NCBI RefSeq assembly: GCF_001874525.1
Contig: NZ_LKAQ01000004.1
Span: forward strand, 1,522,171-1,586,170
Direction: 5' to 3'
Source: Pseudodesulfovibrio hydrargyri
Lineage (GTDB): Bacteria; Desulfobacterota; Desulfovibrionia; Desulfovibrionales; Desulfovibrionaceae
Length of the DNA stretch: 64,000 bases
Notes under the pieces: model-generated
Database searches by the model: none
Told to the model about the DNA's origin: nothing
The model's input: only the letters and a program-made list of their open reading frames with translations
Position numbers and translations under genes: made by a program
In this document: positions 7,770-16,210 of the stretch, piece after piece
How positions within the stretch are numbered: position 1 is the first letter of the stretch
How the letters are laid out: every line of letters begins with the position of its first letter

Positions 7770-9659
7770 ATGAGCGATGCGGTGAGCAAGGAAAAATCCC
7801 TGGAAGAGGTCCACGGGTCGGTGCAGACCCGGCACCCCAAGCTGTGGAAACGGATATTCGCCTTTGCCGGACCGGCGTACCTGGTCAGCGTCGGATACAT
7901 GGACCCCGGCAACTGGGCCACGGACCTCGAGGGCGGCTCGCGATTCGGCTACGCCCTGATCTGGGTGGTGCTCATGTCCAACCTGATGGCGGTCCTGCTC
8001 CAGACCCTGGCCGCCCGGCTCGGTATCGTCACCGGCAAGGACCTGGCCCAGGCCTGCCGGGCCGAATACTCCAAGGCCGTCTCCTTCGTCCTGTGGATAC
8101 TCTGCGAAATCGCCATCGCGGCCTGCGACCTGGCCGAACTGCTCGGGACCATCCTCGGCCTGAACCTGCTCTTCGGCCTGCCCCTGCTCTGGGGCGCGGC
8201 CGTGACCCTGTTCGACACCTTCCTGCTGCTGGCCATCCAGCGGCTGGGCATCCGCAAGATGGAGGCCTTCATCCTCTCGCTGATCACGGTCATCGCCGGG
8301 GGATTCGTGGTCAACCTCTTTCTGGCCAGGCCGGACTGGGGCGCGGCCGCGGCCGGGCTTGCGCCCTCCATACCGGAAGGCTCGGTGTACATCATCCTGG
8401 GCATCATCGGGGCCACGGTCATGCCCCACAACCTGTACCTCCATTCCTCCCTGGTTCAGACGCGGCACGTCTCCCGCATCGTTGACGCCAAGGCCCAGGC
8501 CTGCCGGTTCAACCTGCTCGACTCGACCCTGGCCCTGAACGCGGCCTTTTTCGTCAATGCGGCCATCCTGGTCCTTGCGGCGGCCGTGTTCCACCGGCAC
8601 GGCATGGTGGTCACCGAGATCCAGCAGGCGGACCGGATGCTCGAACAGCTGCTCGGCACCCACGTGGCCCCCATCGCCTTCGGCCTGGCCCTGCTGGCCG
8701 CCGGGCAGAGCTCGACCCTGACCGGGACCCTGGCCGGGCAGATCGTCATGGAGGGGTTCGTCAGGATTCGCCTGAGCCCCCATATCAGGAGGCTCATCAC
8801 CCGGTGCATTGCGCTGCTCCCGGCCGTGGTGGTCATCGCCATCCTCGGCGACAGGGGGACCTACAAGCTGCTGATCCTCAGCCAGGTCGTCCTCAGCCTG
8901 CAACTGCCGTTCGCCATCGTCCCGCTGGTCCACTTCACGGGCGACAAGCTGAAGATGGGCTCGTTCGCCAACCGGTGGTGGGTCAAGATCCTGGCCTGGA
9001 TCACCTCGGCGATCATCATCGGATTGAACGGCAAGCTGGTGTACGACCAGATCGCGGAGTGGAGCGGCGAAGGGACGTCCCTTCCGGTCACGGTCCTGAT
9101 CGTCCTGGTGGCGGTGGCGACCGGGCTTTTTCTCGTCTACCTGCTGGTCATGCCGTTCCTGCGCGGCGAAAGGGGCTGGCCCGGGAAAGCGCCCGGCAGC
9201 GCGGCCGCCGTCATAGAGAAGGTCGAGACCAAGGCGGTGCGGCACATCGTCGCGGCCCTGGGGCATGATTCGGGCGACGCGCCGATCGTCAACCAGGCCC
9301 TGTCCCTGGCCAAGCGGGAGGGCTCCATGCTGACCCTGGTCCACGTGGTGGACACGGCCCTGGCCCACGTCTACGACAACGCCGAGGACGGCGGGCAGAA
9401 CGTCTACGACGAGCACACCCGCGAGGACGAGCGGTACCTGGCGGAGATCGCGGACGAGATCGGCTCCTCCGGCGTGGCCGTGGAGATGGCCCTGCTCTTC
9501 GGCAACCCGTCGCGCGAACTGGTCCGGTTCGCGGAAACCCACAGCGTGGACATGCTGGTCATGGGTTCCCACGGCCACCGCCTGCTGGGCGACCTGCTCT
9601 GGGGCGAGACCGTGGAGCCGGTGCGCCACAAGGTCGACATACCCATCCTGGTCGTCTAG
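7770..9659 (+). CDS. Nramp-family divalent metal transporter with C-terminal universal-stress domain
   Basis: A 629-residue fusion. Residues about 25-475 are an Nramp/MntH metal-proton symporter: DPGN at 45-48 in helix 1 and the helix-6 motif VMPHNLYLHSS, together the Mn2+/Fe2+ site, are present. Residues about 515-629 are a UspA domain with the nucleotide-binding pattern G-x2-G-x9-G in GSHGHRLLGDLLWGE near the end. The ATG at 7770 is preferred because GGAG lies nine bases upstream; ATGs at 7755 and 7764 are alternatives. It is followed directly by a strong terminator. The fusion suggests that transport is tuned by a nucleotide or by dimerisation of the stress domain (inference). Confidence 0.92.
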   Translation: MSDAVSKEKSLEEVHGSVQTRHPKLWKRIFAFAGPAYLVSVGYMDPGNWATDLEGGSRFGYALIWVVLMSNLMAVLLQTLAARLGIVTGKDLAQACRAEYSKAVSFVLWILCEIAIAACDLAELLGTILGLNLLFGLPLLWGAAVTLFDTFLLLAIQRLGIRKMEAFILSLITVIAGGFVVNLFLARPDWGAAAAGLAPSIPEGSVYIILGIIGATVMPHNLYLHSSLVQTRHVSRIVDAKAQACRFNLLDSTLALNAAFFVNAAILVLAAAVFHRHGMVVTEIQQADRMLEQLLGTHVAPIAFGLALLAAGQSSTLTGTLAGQIVMEGFVRIRLSPHIRRLITRCIALLPAVVVIAILGDRGTYKLLILSQVVLSLQLPFAIVPLVHFTGDKLKMGSFANRWWVKILAWITSAIIIGLNGKLVYDQIAEWSGEGTSLPVTVLIVLVAVATGLFLVYLLVMPFLRGERGWPGKAPGSAAAVIEKVETKAVRHIVAALGHDSGDAPIVNQALSLAKREGSMLTLVHVVDTALAHVYDNAEDGGQNVYDEHTREDERYLAEIADEIGSSGVAVEMALLFGNPSRELVRFAETHSVDMLVMGSHGHRLLGDLLWGETVEPVRHKVDIPILVV

Positions 9660-9663
9660 GCGC

Positions 9664-9702
9664 AAAAAAGCGGGCCCGCTTCGGTGGGCCCGCTTTTTTT
9701 CT
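9664..9702. terminator. Bidirectional terminator between convergent genes
   Basis: An A-run, the arm AGCGGGCCC, a short loop containing TTCGG, the arm GGGCCCGCT and a seven-base T-run. The symmetry (A-run before, T-run after) lets it serve the Nramp gene on the plus strand and the small gene at 9736 on the minus strand. Confidence 0.92.
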
Positions 9703-9735
9703 CCCGCCGCATGTGCGGCGGAGGCCCGATGCGTC

Positions 9736-9993
9736 CTACTGCTTCGTGCCCTTTGCCTCGGCCTCTGCGGCCTCGGCCTCGGCCACGCCCTCCTCGGTGA
9801 GGAGGCTGGCGTAGGCGTCCTTGAAGATCAGCTTGGTGGCCAGTTCGTCGGCCTTTTCGCCGAGCTCCATAAGCCGTTCCAGGAAGTCGAGAATGAGCAG
9901 GCGGCGTTCCTCCTCGCCGTTTTCGAACTCGAACTTGCAGTCGCCGGAGTCGAAGTAGTTGGCCACGCGTTCCAGGTAGTCGATGTCGAGCAT
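9736..9993 (-). CDS. Small acidic conserved protein next to rlmH
   Basis: An 85-residue protein of unknown function. It is rich in Glu, Leu and Asp, with a helical core (RLLILDFLERLMELGEKADELATKLIF) and an Ala/Glu-rich tail ending in KGTKQ. There is no signal peptide or membrane segment. GGAGG lies eight bases before the ATG, which supports real translation. It starts 24 bases after the rlmH stop and reads the same way, so it probably shares the metallophosphatase-rlmH transcript. No domain recognised. Confidence 0.75.
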   Translation of the reverse strand: MLDIDYLERVANYFDSGDCKFEFENGEEERRLLILDFLERLMELGEKADELATKLIFKDAYASLLTEEGVAEAEAAEAEAKGTKQ

Positions 9994-10017
9994 GGGTTGT
10001 GCCTCCGTCTGTGGGCC

Positions 10018-10488
10018 CTAGTCGTGATGGTAGGGCATGTTTTTATGAATGGTCCCGGCACGGTAGAGCTGCTCCAGGAGCAGGAGCCGGGCCAGCTCGT
10101 GGGGCAGGGTCATGTCGCTCAAGCGGATGGTATGGCGGGCGGCGGCCTTGACCTCGTCCGACAGGCCGAACGGCCCGCCGATGACGAAAACCGGGCGCTG
10201 GTTGGGCGCGTCGGTCCACTGCCTGAGCTTGTCGGCCAGCACGCGACTGGTCAGCCGTTCGCCGAATTCGTCCAGGAGGATGAGCACGTCACCGGGCTTG
10301 ACCTTGGCCAGGATGCGCTCGCCTTCGACCTTGTTCTTGTCCGCCGGGGGAAGCTTGCCGGGCGCGTCCTTGATGACCGTCTCCTCCAGCTGGAAGAAGC
10401 GCGACAGCTTTTTCCAGTACAGGGCGCACCCGTCCTGGGAAAAGCGTTCCTTGAGCTTGCCCACCCAGAGAAAGCCGATCCTGCTCAT
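10018..10488 (-). CDS. rlmH: 23S rRNA (pseudouridine1915-N3)-methyltransferase RlmH
   Basis: A 156-residue SPOUT-class methyltransferase that methylates pseudouridine 1915 in helix 69 of 23S rRNA using S-adenosylmethionine. Full family length is present. The cofactor-binding knot region shows FVIGGPFGLSDEV, and the protein ends with the family tail HKNMPYHHD. LDEFGERLTSRVLAD is the conserved middle helix. Its ATG directly abuts the stop codon of the upstream metallophosphatase (no gap), indicating translational coupling. Confidence 0.97.
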   Translation of the reverse strand: MSRIGFLWVGKLKERFSQDGCALYWKKLSRFFQLEETVIKDAPGKLPPADKNKVEGERILAKVKPGDVLILLDEFGERLTSRVLADKLRQWTDAPNQRPVFVIGGPFGLSDEVKAAARHTIRLSDMTLPHELARLLLLEQLYRAGTIHKNMPYHHD

Positions 10489-11145
10489 CTACACGCTCTC
10501 CAGGCTGGCGGTCACGGCCCCGCCGTCGAAGTTGATGCGCACGAATCCGCCGCCCGCGAGCATGCCGGGGTTGATGACCGGGGTCTCGCCGATGCGGTCC
10601 GTGCCCGCGGCCTCGTGGATGTGGCCGGTCACGGCCAGGACGGGCTGGACCCGCTTGAGGAAGGCGCGCACGCCGGGGCTGCCCACGTGCTGGCCGTTGT
10701 CGAGACGGTCCACCACGGTGTCCAGGGGCGGCTCGTGGATGACGCAGATGAGCCGGTCGAACCCGTCCGCCAGGGCATGGGTCCGGTCCAGCCACTGGAC
10801 CAGGGTGGATTCCGGGACCTCGCCGGGCGTGCCGAACGGGGTGGGGGTGGACAACCCCACGCCCATGAGCCCCAGGCCCGGGGCCAGTTCGCGCACGCGC
10901 AGGTGGATGTCCATGTCCTGTTCGCGGATGTAGGCGGTCACGCCGTCCGAGTCCATGTTGCCGGGCTGGGCCAGGATGCGCGGGTTGTACCGGGCCACGG
11001 CGTCGAGCACGCGCTTGCCCGCCTCGCGGCCGCCCCGGTTGGTCAGATCCCCGGTGACGATGACTCCGTCGGCCTCGGCCAGGCCGGGTACGGACCCGAG
11101 CAGGCCGGTTGATTCGTGTATGTCGCCGAAAGCTATCCAGTACAT
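10489..11145 (-). CDS. Metallophosphoesterase (calcineurin-like)
   Basis: A 218-residue cytoplasmic phosphoesterase with the full two-metal motif set: GDIHES at residues 7-12, GDLTNRGG near 32, GNMDS near 62, VIHEPP in the middle, and TGHIHEA near 170. The ligands are the usual Asp, His, Asn and His residues. The substrate is unknown; the family covers nucleotide, phosphoprotein and nuclease activities. AAGGAG precedes the ATG. It is the first gene of a short minus-strand operon with rlmH and the small gene at 9736. Confidence 0.88.
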   Translation of the reverse strand: MYWIAFGDIHESTGLLGSVPGLAEADGVIVTGDLTNRGGREAGKRVLDAVARYNPRILAQPGNMDSDGVTAYIREQDMDIHLRVRELAPGLGLMGVGLSTPTPFGTPGEVPESTLVQWLDRTHALADGFDRLICVIHEPPLDTVVDRLDNGQHVGSPGVRAFLKRVQPVLAVTGHIHEAAGTDRIGETPVINPGMLAGGGFVRINFDGGAVTASLESV

Positions 11146-11262
11146 GGCGGCTCCTTGAAAAAGATTGCCTGACCCTAACGGCGGGGCGGGGCGGCGTCAA
11201 CGGATGGCGTTTTTGCGCGTTACCGGTTGACCTTTTCCTTTGGGAAGTGTAGGGGCGGCACA

Positions 11263-12036
11263 ATGAAAGTTCTGGTCGCCGCCGTGGCTATAGTTATCAC
11301 TGTCATGTCCTCTCCGCTTTTTGCCGGAAACACGTTGCGGGTAAGCTCCCCCGACCTGTTGGCTGGGGCCAAGGGTGAAGAAATGCGATCCCTGGTCAGG
11401 GAGGCCTATAGAAGGCTCGGGGTGGATGTGACGTTCGTCGACCTGCCCACCTTGCGCGAACTGGAGTGGACCGACTTGGGAGAGGTCGACGCCTGCCTGG
11501 CCCGGACGGCCTCGGTGGCGAAGGGATATCCCAATCTCGTCCGCGTCGGTTTTCCACTGTTCCACCATTCCCTGGTGGCCTGCGGCCTGGCGCGGGGATC
11601 GGATATCCGGGGTCCGGCGGACTTGCGGAACCTCAGGGTCGGTGCCAGCCGGGGCTCCCTCGCCGCCCTCGGCTATCTGCTGCGGCTCGGTCTCCAGCCG
11701 GTGGTGTTCAACGATTTCGACGCGGCGTTCAGGGCCCTGGAGGAGGGACGGATCGATACGGCGATCGGGATGCGGCTGCTGTTGCAACAGGCCGCACAGG
11801 CGCAGGCAATCCCGGTGCGCTACTCCGGGCCTCTGGCCGACTGGAATTTCTACCACTGGGTGAATCGCGGGCACGCGGACCTGGCCCCCCGGCTGGCCGA
11901 GGTCCTGCGGGCCATGTACGAGGAGGGCGCCACCGCCCGGCTGCTCGGGGAGTATGCCTGGATGTTGGACGGCATGGATGCCGGGGAAGAGGCCTCTCCG
12001 CCGGTCAGGGCCGCCGCCGGTGGCCCGGGCGGTTGA
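11263..12036 (+). CDS. Periplasmic solute-binding-like protein (SBP family 3)
   Basis: A 257-residue exported protein. Residues 1-21 are a signal peptide cleaved after SSPLFA. The mature part has the two-lobed pattern of family 3 solute-binding proteins: ADLRNLRVGASRGSLAALGY is the GxxxGS..L segment of the second lobe and FDAAFRALEEGRIDTAIG is the typical closing motif. The ATG at 11263 is chosen for the signal peptide and an AGGGG seven bases upstream. No permease or ATPase gene is adjacent, so it may be a stand-alone periplasmic sensor or binding protein rather than a transporter part. Ligand unknown. It converges on the Lon-like gene; the 100 bases between them hold nothing I can assign. 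Confidence 0.82.
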   Translation: MKVLVAAVAIVITVMSSPLFAGNTLRVSSPDLLAGAKGEEMRSLVREAYRRLGVDVTFVDLPTLRELEWTDLGEVDACLARTASVAKGYPNLVRVGFPLFHHSLVACGLARGSDIRGPADLRNLRVGASRGSLAALGYLLRLGLQPVVFNDFDAAFRALEEGRIDTAIGMRLLLQQAAQAQAIPVRYSGPLADWNFYHWVNRGHADLAPRLAEVLRAMYEEGATARLLGEYAWMLDGMDAGEEASPPVRAAAGGPGG

Positions 12037-12136
12037 ATCGTTTCCTCTTCGAGAGACGGAACAAGCGCAACGAGACGGGCGAGGTCCGGTCTTCGGCCGC
12101 CACGCCGCCCCTTTCTCGAGGCGGTCCCGCAGAGCC

Positions 12137-14554
12137 CTACTTTTCGCAGCCCCCGGATGTGGTCTTCATGGCCAGTTCGGCCAGTTCGGCCAGCCGTTGG
12201 TCCACCTTGCGGTACAGGGTGCCGAGCGGGTATTGGCCGTTTTTGCCGCGCGTTCCGCACTTGAGCCCGGTCAGGATGAACAGGGCCTCCTCGATGGACT
12301 TGACCGGGAAGATGTGGAACTTGCCCTCGTCCACGGCCCGGACCACCTCGTCCTTGAGCATCAGGTTGACCACGTTGTCCGCGGGCAGGATCACGCCCTG
12401 GCGGCCGGTCAGCTTGCGTCTGCGGCAGACCTCGAAGAATCCCTCGATCTTGCGGTTGACCCCGCCCACGGCCATGACCGCGCCGCTCTGCGAGACCGCG
12501 CCCGTCATGGCGTAGGACAGGTTGATGGGCGTGTCGGACAGGGCCGAGAGCAGGGAGGCCAGCTCCGCGCCCGAGGCCGAGTCGCCCTCGATGCCCGCGT
12601 ACGACTGCTCGAAGCACAGCGACCCGGTCAGCACGATGGGCTTGTTCTGGGCGAACAGTCGGACCAGGTAGGACTTGATGATCATCATGCCCTTGGTGTG
12701 GATGGGCCCGCCCAGCTGGGCCTCGCGCTCCAGGTCCAGGATGCCGCCGTGGCCCACGCCCACGGTGCACGAGATCTGGTGCGGCAGGCCGAACTCGTAG
12801 TCGCCGAACAGGGTCACGGAGAGCCCGTTGGCCCGGCCGATGCCGTATCCGTCGGTGTCCACCTTGATGACCTGGCGGTCGTAGTCGGCCATGAACTCCT
12901 CTTCATAGAGGTTCACGCGGTAGTCCTTGGCCCAGACCGCCTCGCTCATGGCCGTCTGGTCCACGGTCTCCTTGCCGGCCATGCGGGCCAAAGCCGAGGC
13001 CTCGATCATGCGCTCGCGGATGAGCGGGATGTACAGGGACAGCCTCTTCTGGTCCTCCACCAGCCGGGAGGCGAAGTCGATGAGCCCGGCCATGGCCTCG
13101 CGGGTCAGGGGCAGGACCCCGGCCTCGCGCGCGGTCTGGCCGATGATCGAGACGAAGTTTCGGATGTTCGCCGCCGTGCGCATGGCCGCGTGCTGCAGAT
13201 GCGCCTTGAGCTTGAAATACTTGGCGAACCGGTCGTCGTTGTAGAGCAGGACCTCGTAGTGCTCGTCCGTGCCGATGAGGACCACCTTGAGGTCCAGGTC
13301 GATGGGCTCGGGCTGGATGGTCCGGGCGCGGACCTGTTCCGGGTCCACCGGGTCCTCGATGCGCGACTGGCCGGAGCGCAGCGCCCGCAGCAGCCCCTCC
13401 CAGGAGCTCGGGTTGGACAGCAGGTCCTCCACGTTGAGGATCAGGAACCCGCCGTTGGCCTGGTGCAGGGAGCCCGCCTTGATCAGGGTGAAGTCCGTGT
13501 ACAGCGCGCCCATTTCGGCCTCGCGCTCGATGGAGCCGAGCAGGTTGAACGGCGTGGGGTGGTCCTCCACCACCACGGGCGCGCCCTTGGTCTTGCCGTT
13601 GTCCACGAACAGGTTGACCTCGAACCGGGTGAAGAAGTCCTCGCCCGACGGCATGCCCTCGGGCAGCAGCCCGGCCAGGGAGGTGTCGCGCGGCATGAAC
13701 TGGTCCACGTTGTCGACCACCTCGTCCACCAGATCCTCGAAATAATCGGCCAGTCCTTCTATGTCCTTGAACTTGTCGGAGACTTCCTTGAAGCAGTCCT
13801 CCATGACCGTCTTGGCGGTCTCGCGCTGCAGGGCGCTCTCGGAGTCGCGCATCTCCATCTCGTTCTGGTTGATCTGGCGCAGGATGGAGCTGACCCCGGC
13901 CAGCAGCTCCTCGCCCTTGGCCTTGAGCTTCTTGCGCTGGGCGGGCTTGAGCTTGTCGAAATCCTTGTCCGAGACCACCTCGCCGTCCACGATGGGCGAC
14001 AGGGTCAGCACGCCCTCGTCGTCCAGGGAGAGGGAAAAGTTCTCCTTCTCGGCCGTGTCGTCCATCTCGTTGAACAGCTCTTCGCGCCGGGCGTTGAACT
14101 TCTTGACGATGCGCTCGTGCTTCTTCTGGAAGGTGTCCTTCTCGAACCGGGCAGGAATCTCCTGGCGGATGTGGGCCATGGCCTTGTTCTGGGCCAGCTT
14201 GAACTTGCGTCCCCGTCCGGCGGGCAGGGACAGGGCGATGGGCTTGTCGCTGTCCTCGAAGTTGTACAGGTAGACCCAGTCCGCGGGCGGCGCGGCCTTG
14301 GCCGCCGCGGGCTTGAGGAACGAGCGCACGAAATAGGTGCGGCCCATGTTCGGCTCGCCCGCCACGTACAGGTTGTGCTCGTTGCCCCTGATCTCCAGGG
14401 CCAGGGACAGGGCGTGGATCGCCCGGGGCTGCAATTGGGAATAGACGTTCCGCGCCGGGACGTCGGCGCTGGTGGCGTAGGGAATGGTGGCCGGATCCAT
14501 GGCCGCCCGCAGCTTGGAGCCGGGCAGGCTTTTGGGAAGGGTCGTTTTGGTCAT
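12137..14554 (-). CDS. Lon-like ATP-dependent protease (AAA_32 / LonH-YcbZ type)
   Basis: An 805-residue cytoplasmic AAA+ protease. The N-terminal half carries the ATPase with Walker A GEPNMGRT, where Arg replaces Lys as I recall is common in this subfamily, and Walker B in NGGFLILNVEDLL. A helical, coiled-coil-rich insertion lies between. The C-terminal third is the Lon proteolytic domain: EGDSASGAE gives catalytic Ser659 and VNRKIEG gives Lys702. The Ser-Lys spacing of 43 equals that of E. coli Lon (679/722). There is no substrate-binding Lon N-domain, which separates it from classical Lon. It is probably a monocistronic quality-control protease. Confidence 0.92.
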   Translation of the reverse strand: MTKTTLPKSLPGSKLRAAMDPATIPYATSADVPARNVYSQLQPRAIHALSLALEIRGNEHNLYVAGEPNMGRTYFVRSFLKPAAAKAAPPADWVYLYNFEDSDKPIALSLPAGRGRKFKLAQNKAMAHIRQEIPARFEKDTFQKKHERIVKKFNARREELFNEMDDTAEKENFSLSLDDEGVLTLSPIVDGEVVSDKDFDKLKPAQRKKLKAKGEELLAGVSSILRQINQNEMEMRDSESALQRETAKTVMEDCFKEVSDKFKDIEGLADYFEDLVDEVVDNVDQFMPRDTSLAGLLPEGMPSGEDFFTRFEVNLFVDNGKTKGAPVVVEDHPTPFNLLGSIEREAEMGALYTDFTLIKAGSLHQANGGFLILNVEDLLSNPSSWEGLLRALRSGQSRIEDPVDPEQVRARTIQPEPIDLDLKVVLIGTDEHYEVLLYNDDRFAKYFKLKAHLQHAAMRTAANIRNFVSIIGQTAREAGVLPLTREAMAGLIDFASRLVEDQKRLSLYIPLIRERMIEASALARMAGKETVDQTAMSEAVWAKDYRVNLYEEEFMADYDRQVIKVDTDGYGIGRANGLSVTLFGDYEFGLPHQISCTVGVGHGGILDLEREAQLGGPIHTKGMMIIKSYLVRLFAQNKPIVLTGSLCFEQSYAGIEGDSASGAELASLLSALSDTPINLSYAMTGAVSQSGAVMAVGGVNRKIEGFFEVCRRRKLTGRQGVILPADNVVNLMLKDEVVRAVDEGKFHIFPVKSIEEALFILTGLKCGTRGKNGQYPLGTLYRKVDQRLAELAELAMKTTSGGCEK

Positions 14555-14629
14555 TGGAACTCGTTCGGGTTGATTTTGCGCGGCGTTCGCACCGTACCCC
14601 GTTTCTAAGCCCTTTCCCCCCGCTTGTCA

Positions 14630-14698
14630 CCACCCGCGTGGCGGGTGGCCCCTCCCCCCCTCTCTCCCTCCGAAACTTTTTGGGTGCCTTCGGGGGGG
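14630..14698 (+). repeat. Family 1 intergenic hairpin repeat, copy E
   Basis: An 8-base-pair hairpin (CCACCCGC / GCGGGTGG) is followed by a pyrimidine-rich run and then CTCCGAAACTTTTTG and GCCTTCGG. This reproduces the order hairpin, C/T-rich run, AAACTTTTTG, GC-TTCGG seen at 20.9, 26.2, 26.4, 40.0 and 40.4 kb. It lies in the 166-base gap between the Lon-like gene and fliQ, which otherwise holds nothing recognisable. Confidence 0.65.
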
Positions 14699-14720
14699 CA
14701 GGCGCGGGCTCGGCCGCGAG

Positions 14721-14990
14721 CTAGCGGATGTAGTTGGGCAGGTTGAGGAAGAGGTTGGTGGTGTAGGACGTCATCTTGTCCATGATCCATGGGAAGGCCA
14801 AGAGCAGGGCGATGAAGATGGCGATGATCTTGGGCACCATGGTCAGGGTCATCTCCTGGATCTGGGTGGCGGCCTGGATGATGGAGATGAAGATGCCCAC
14901 TGCCATGCCGATGCCGAGCATGGGCAGGGAGATGACCAGGGTCATCTCGATGGCCTGTCTGGCGAATCCGACGACGAATTCCGGCGTCAT
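14721..14990 (-). CDS. fliQ: Flagellar export protein FliQ
   Basis: An 89-residue, two-helix membrane protein of the flagellar type III export gate. The start at 14990 (MTPEFVVGFARQAIEM) is chosen over an upstream in-frame ATG because it gives the exact family length and has AAGGAGGG six bases upstream. The family core LPMLGIGMAVGIFISIIQAATQIQE and KIIAIFIALLLAFPWI are present. Last gene of the motA-to-fliQ operon. Confidence 0.97.
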   Translation of the reverse strand: MTPEFVVGFARQAIEMTLVISLPMLGIGMAVGIFISIIQAATQIQEMTLTMVPKIIAIFIALLLAFPWIMDKMTSYTTNLFLNLPNYIR

Positions 14991-15072
14991 GTCGGGCCCT
15001 CCTTGCCGGGGCGGTTGGGGTTTAGGGGCGTCCGCAGGGCGGACCACTCCCCGGGCAACACGGCGCGCACGG

Positions 15073-15834
15073 TCACTGGAAGGTGTTGACCAGCGAGCCC
15101 ACCAGCAGGTTCCAGCCGTCGATGAGGATGAACAGGAGAATCTTGAACGGCAGCGAGATCATGACCGGCGGCAGCATCATCATGCCCATGGCCAGCAGAA
15201 TGGAGGCCACGACCATGTCCAGGATGAGGAACGGGATGTAGATCAGAAAGCCTATGGTGAAGCCGGTCTTCAACTCCGAGATGGTGTAGGCGGCGACCAG
15301 CATGATGGTCGGCACCTCCTCCTTGTTGTCGGGGCGCGGCTCCTTGGTGATGGAATAGAAGATGGACAGGTCCTTCTCGCGGGTGTGCTTGAACATGAAC
15401 TCGCGTAAGGGGACCTGGGCCCGGGTCAGGGCCTCGGTGAAATTGATGGTCTCGTTCATGTACGGCTGGAGCGCGGTATCGTTGATGGCCTTGCCCACCG
15501 GGTACATGATGACCATGGTCATGAAGATGGCCAGGGCGGACAGGATCTGGTTGGGCGGCATCTGCTGGGTGCCCATGGCCTGCCGGATGAAATGGAAGAC
15601 GATGATGATCCGGGTGAAGGAGGTCATGGTCAGCATGATGGCCGGGGCCATGGACAGGACGGTCAGCAGGAAGAGGATCTCGAGCAGGGTCGAGACCTCC
15701 TGGGGGTCGGCCTGTCCGGCCGCCAGCTCCATGGTCAGCTTGGGGATGACCGGGGCCTGGGCCCAGACCAGGGCCGGGAGCAGGACGGCGGCCAGCACCG
15801 TCAGCAGGGCCACGAGGCGTCTGCCGCTAGTCAC
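15073..15834 (-). CDS. fliP: Flagellar export protein FliP
   Basis: A 253-residue core of the flagellar export gate, normally a pentamer with FliQ and FliR. It has an N-terminal cleavable signal (ends in LPALVWA), then the family motifs LTMTSFTRIIIVF, GTQQMPPNQIL and the C-terminal LPPVMISLPFKILLFILIDGW. The start codon is GTG at 15834, overlapping the end of fliO by eight bases, with GGAG nine bases upstream. It sits in the usual order fliN-fliO-fliP-fliQ. Confidence 0.97.
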   Translation of the reverse strand: MTSGRRLVALLTVLAAVLLPALVWAQAPVIPKLTMELAAGQADPQEVSTLLEILFLLTVLSMAPAIMLTMTSFTRIIIVFHFIRQAMGTQQMPPNQILSALAIFMTMVIMYPVGKAINDTALQPYMNETINFTEALTRAQVPLREFMFKHTREKDLSIFYSITKEPRPDNKEEVPTIMLVAAYTISELKTGFTIGFLIYIPFLILDMVVASILLAMGMMMLPPVMISLPFKILLFILIDGWNLLVGSLVNTFQ

Positions 15835-16210
15835 GGCCCGCGCTCCTCTTGAGCACCGAGGCGAACGTCCTGCGCTCGGCCCGTTCGGGTTCGGGCGCGG
15901 CCTCTTCCTCGGCCAGCAGGGTGACGTTGTGCTCGGTCACGCCGAGCAGGAGGTCCTTGTCGCGGTAGCGGACAACGGCCACGGACTGGCGGTTGCCGAG
16001 CATGAGGCGGTTGACCAGCTTGGGGGCGCCCGGGCCGGAAGAGGTCAGCGCGCCGGGCACGCCGAACCGCTTGAGCAGCCAGTAGGCCAGAAAAATGACG
16101 CCGAGCAGCAGGAACAGGTATCCGGCCGTGGTCAGGATGGTGGTTCCCGAACCCACTGCCGGAAGCTGCGCCGGGACGGCCGCGGCGCCGGCCTGAACCG
16201 GGCTAGCCAA
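15827..16210 (-). CDS. fliO: Flagellar biosynthesis protein FliO
   Basis: A 127-residue bitopic membrane protein, the assembly helper of FliP. One membrane helix lies near residues 25-45 (GYLFLLLGVIFLAYWLLKRF), followed by a cytoplasmic domain with the weak FliO pattern VNRLMLGNRQSVAVVRYRDKDLLLGVTEHNVTLL. The apparent start is a rare TTG at 16210 that overlaps the fliN stop by eight bases; a GTG a little downstream is possible. FliO is poorly conserved, and the assignment rests on position between fliN and fliP plus topology. Confidence 0.85.
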   Translation of the reverse strand: MASPVQAGAAAVPAQLPAVGSGTTILTTAGYLFLLLGVIFLAYWLLKRFGVPGALTSSGPGAPKLVNRLMLGNRQSVAVVRYRDKDLLLGVTEHNVTLLAEEEAAPEPERAERRTFASVLKRSAGRD

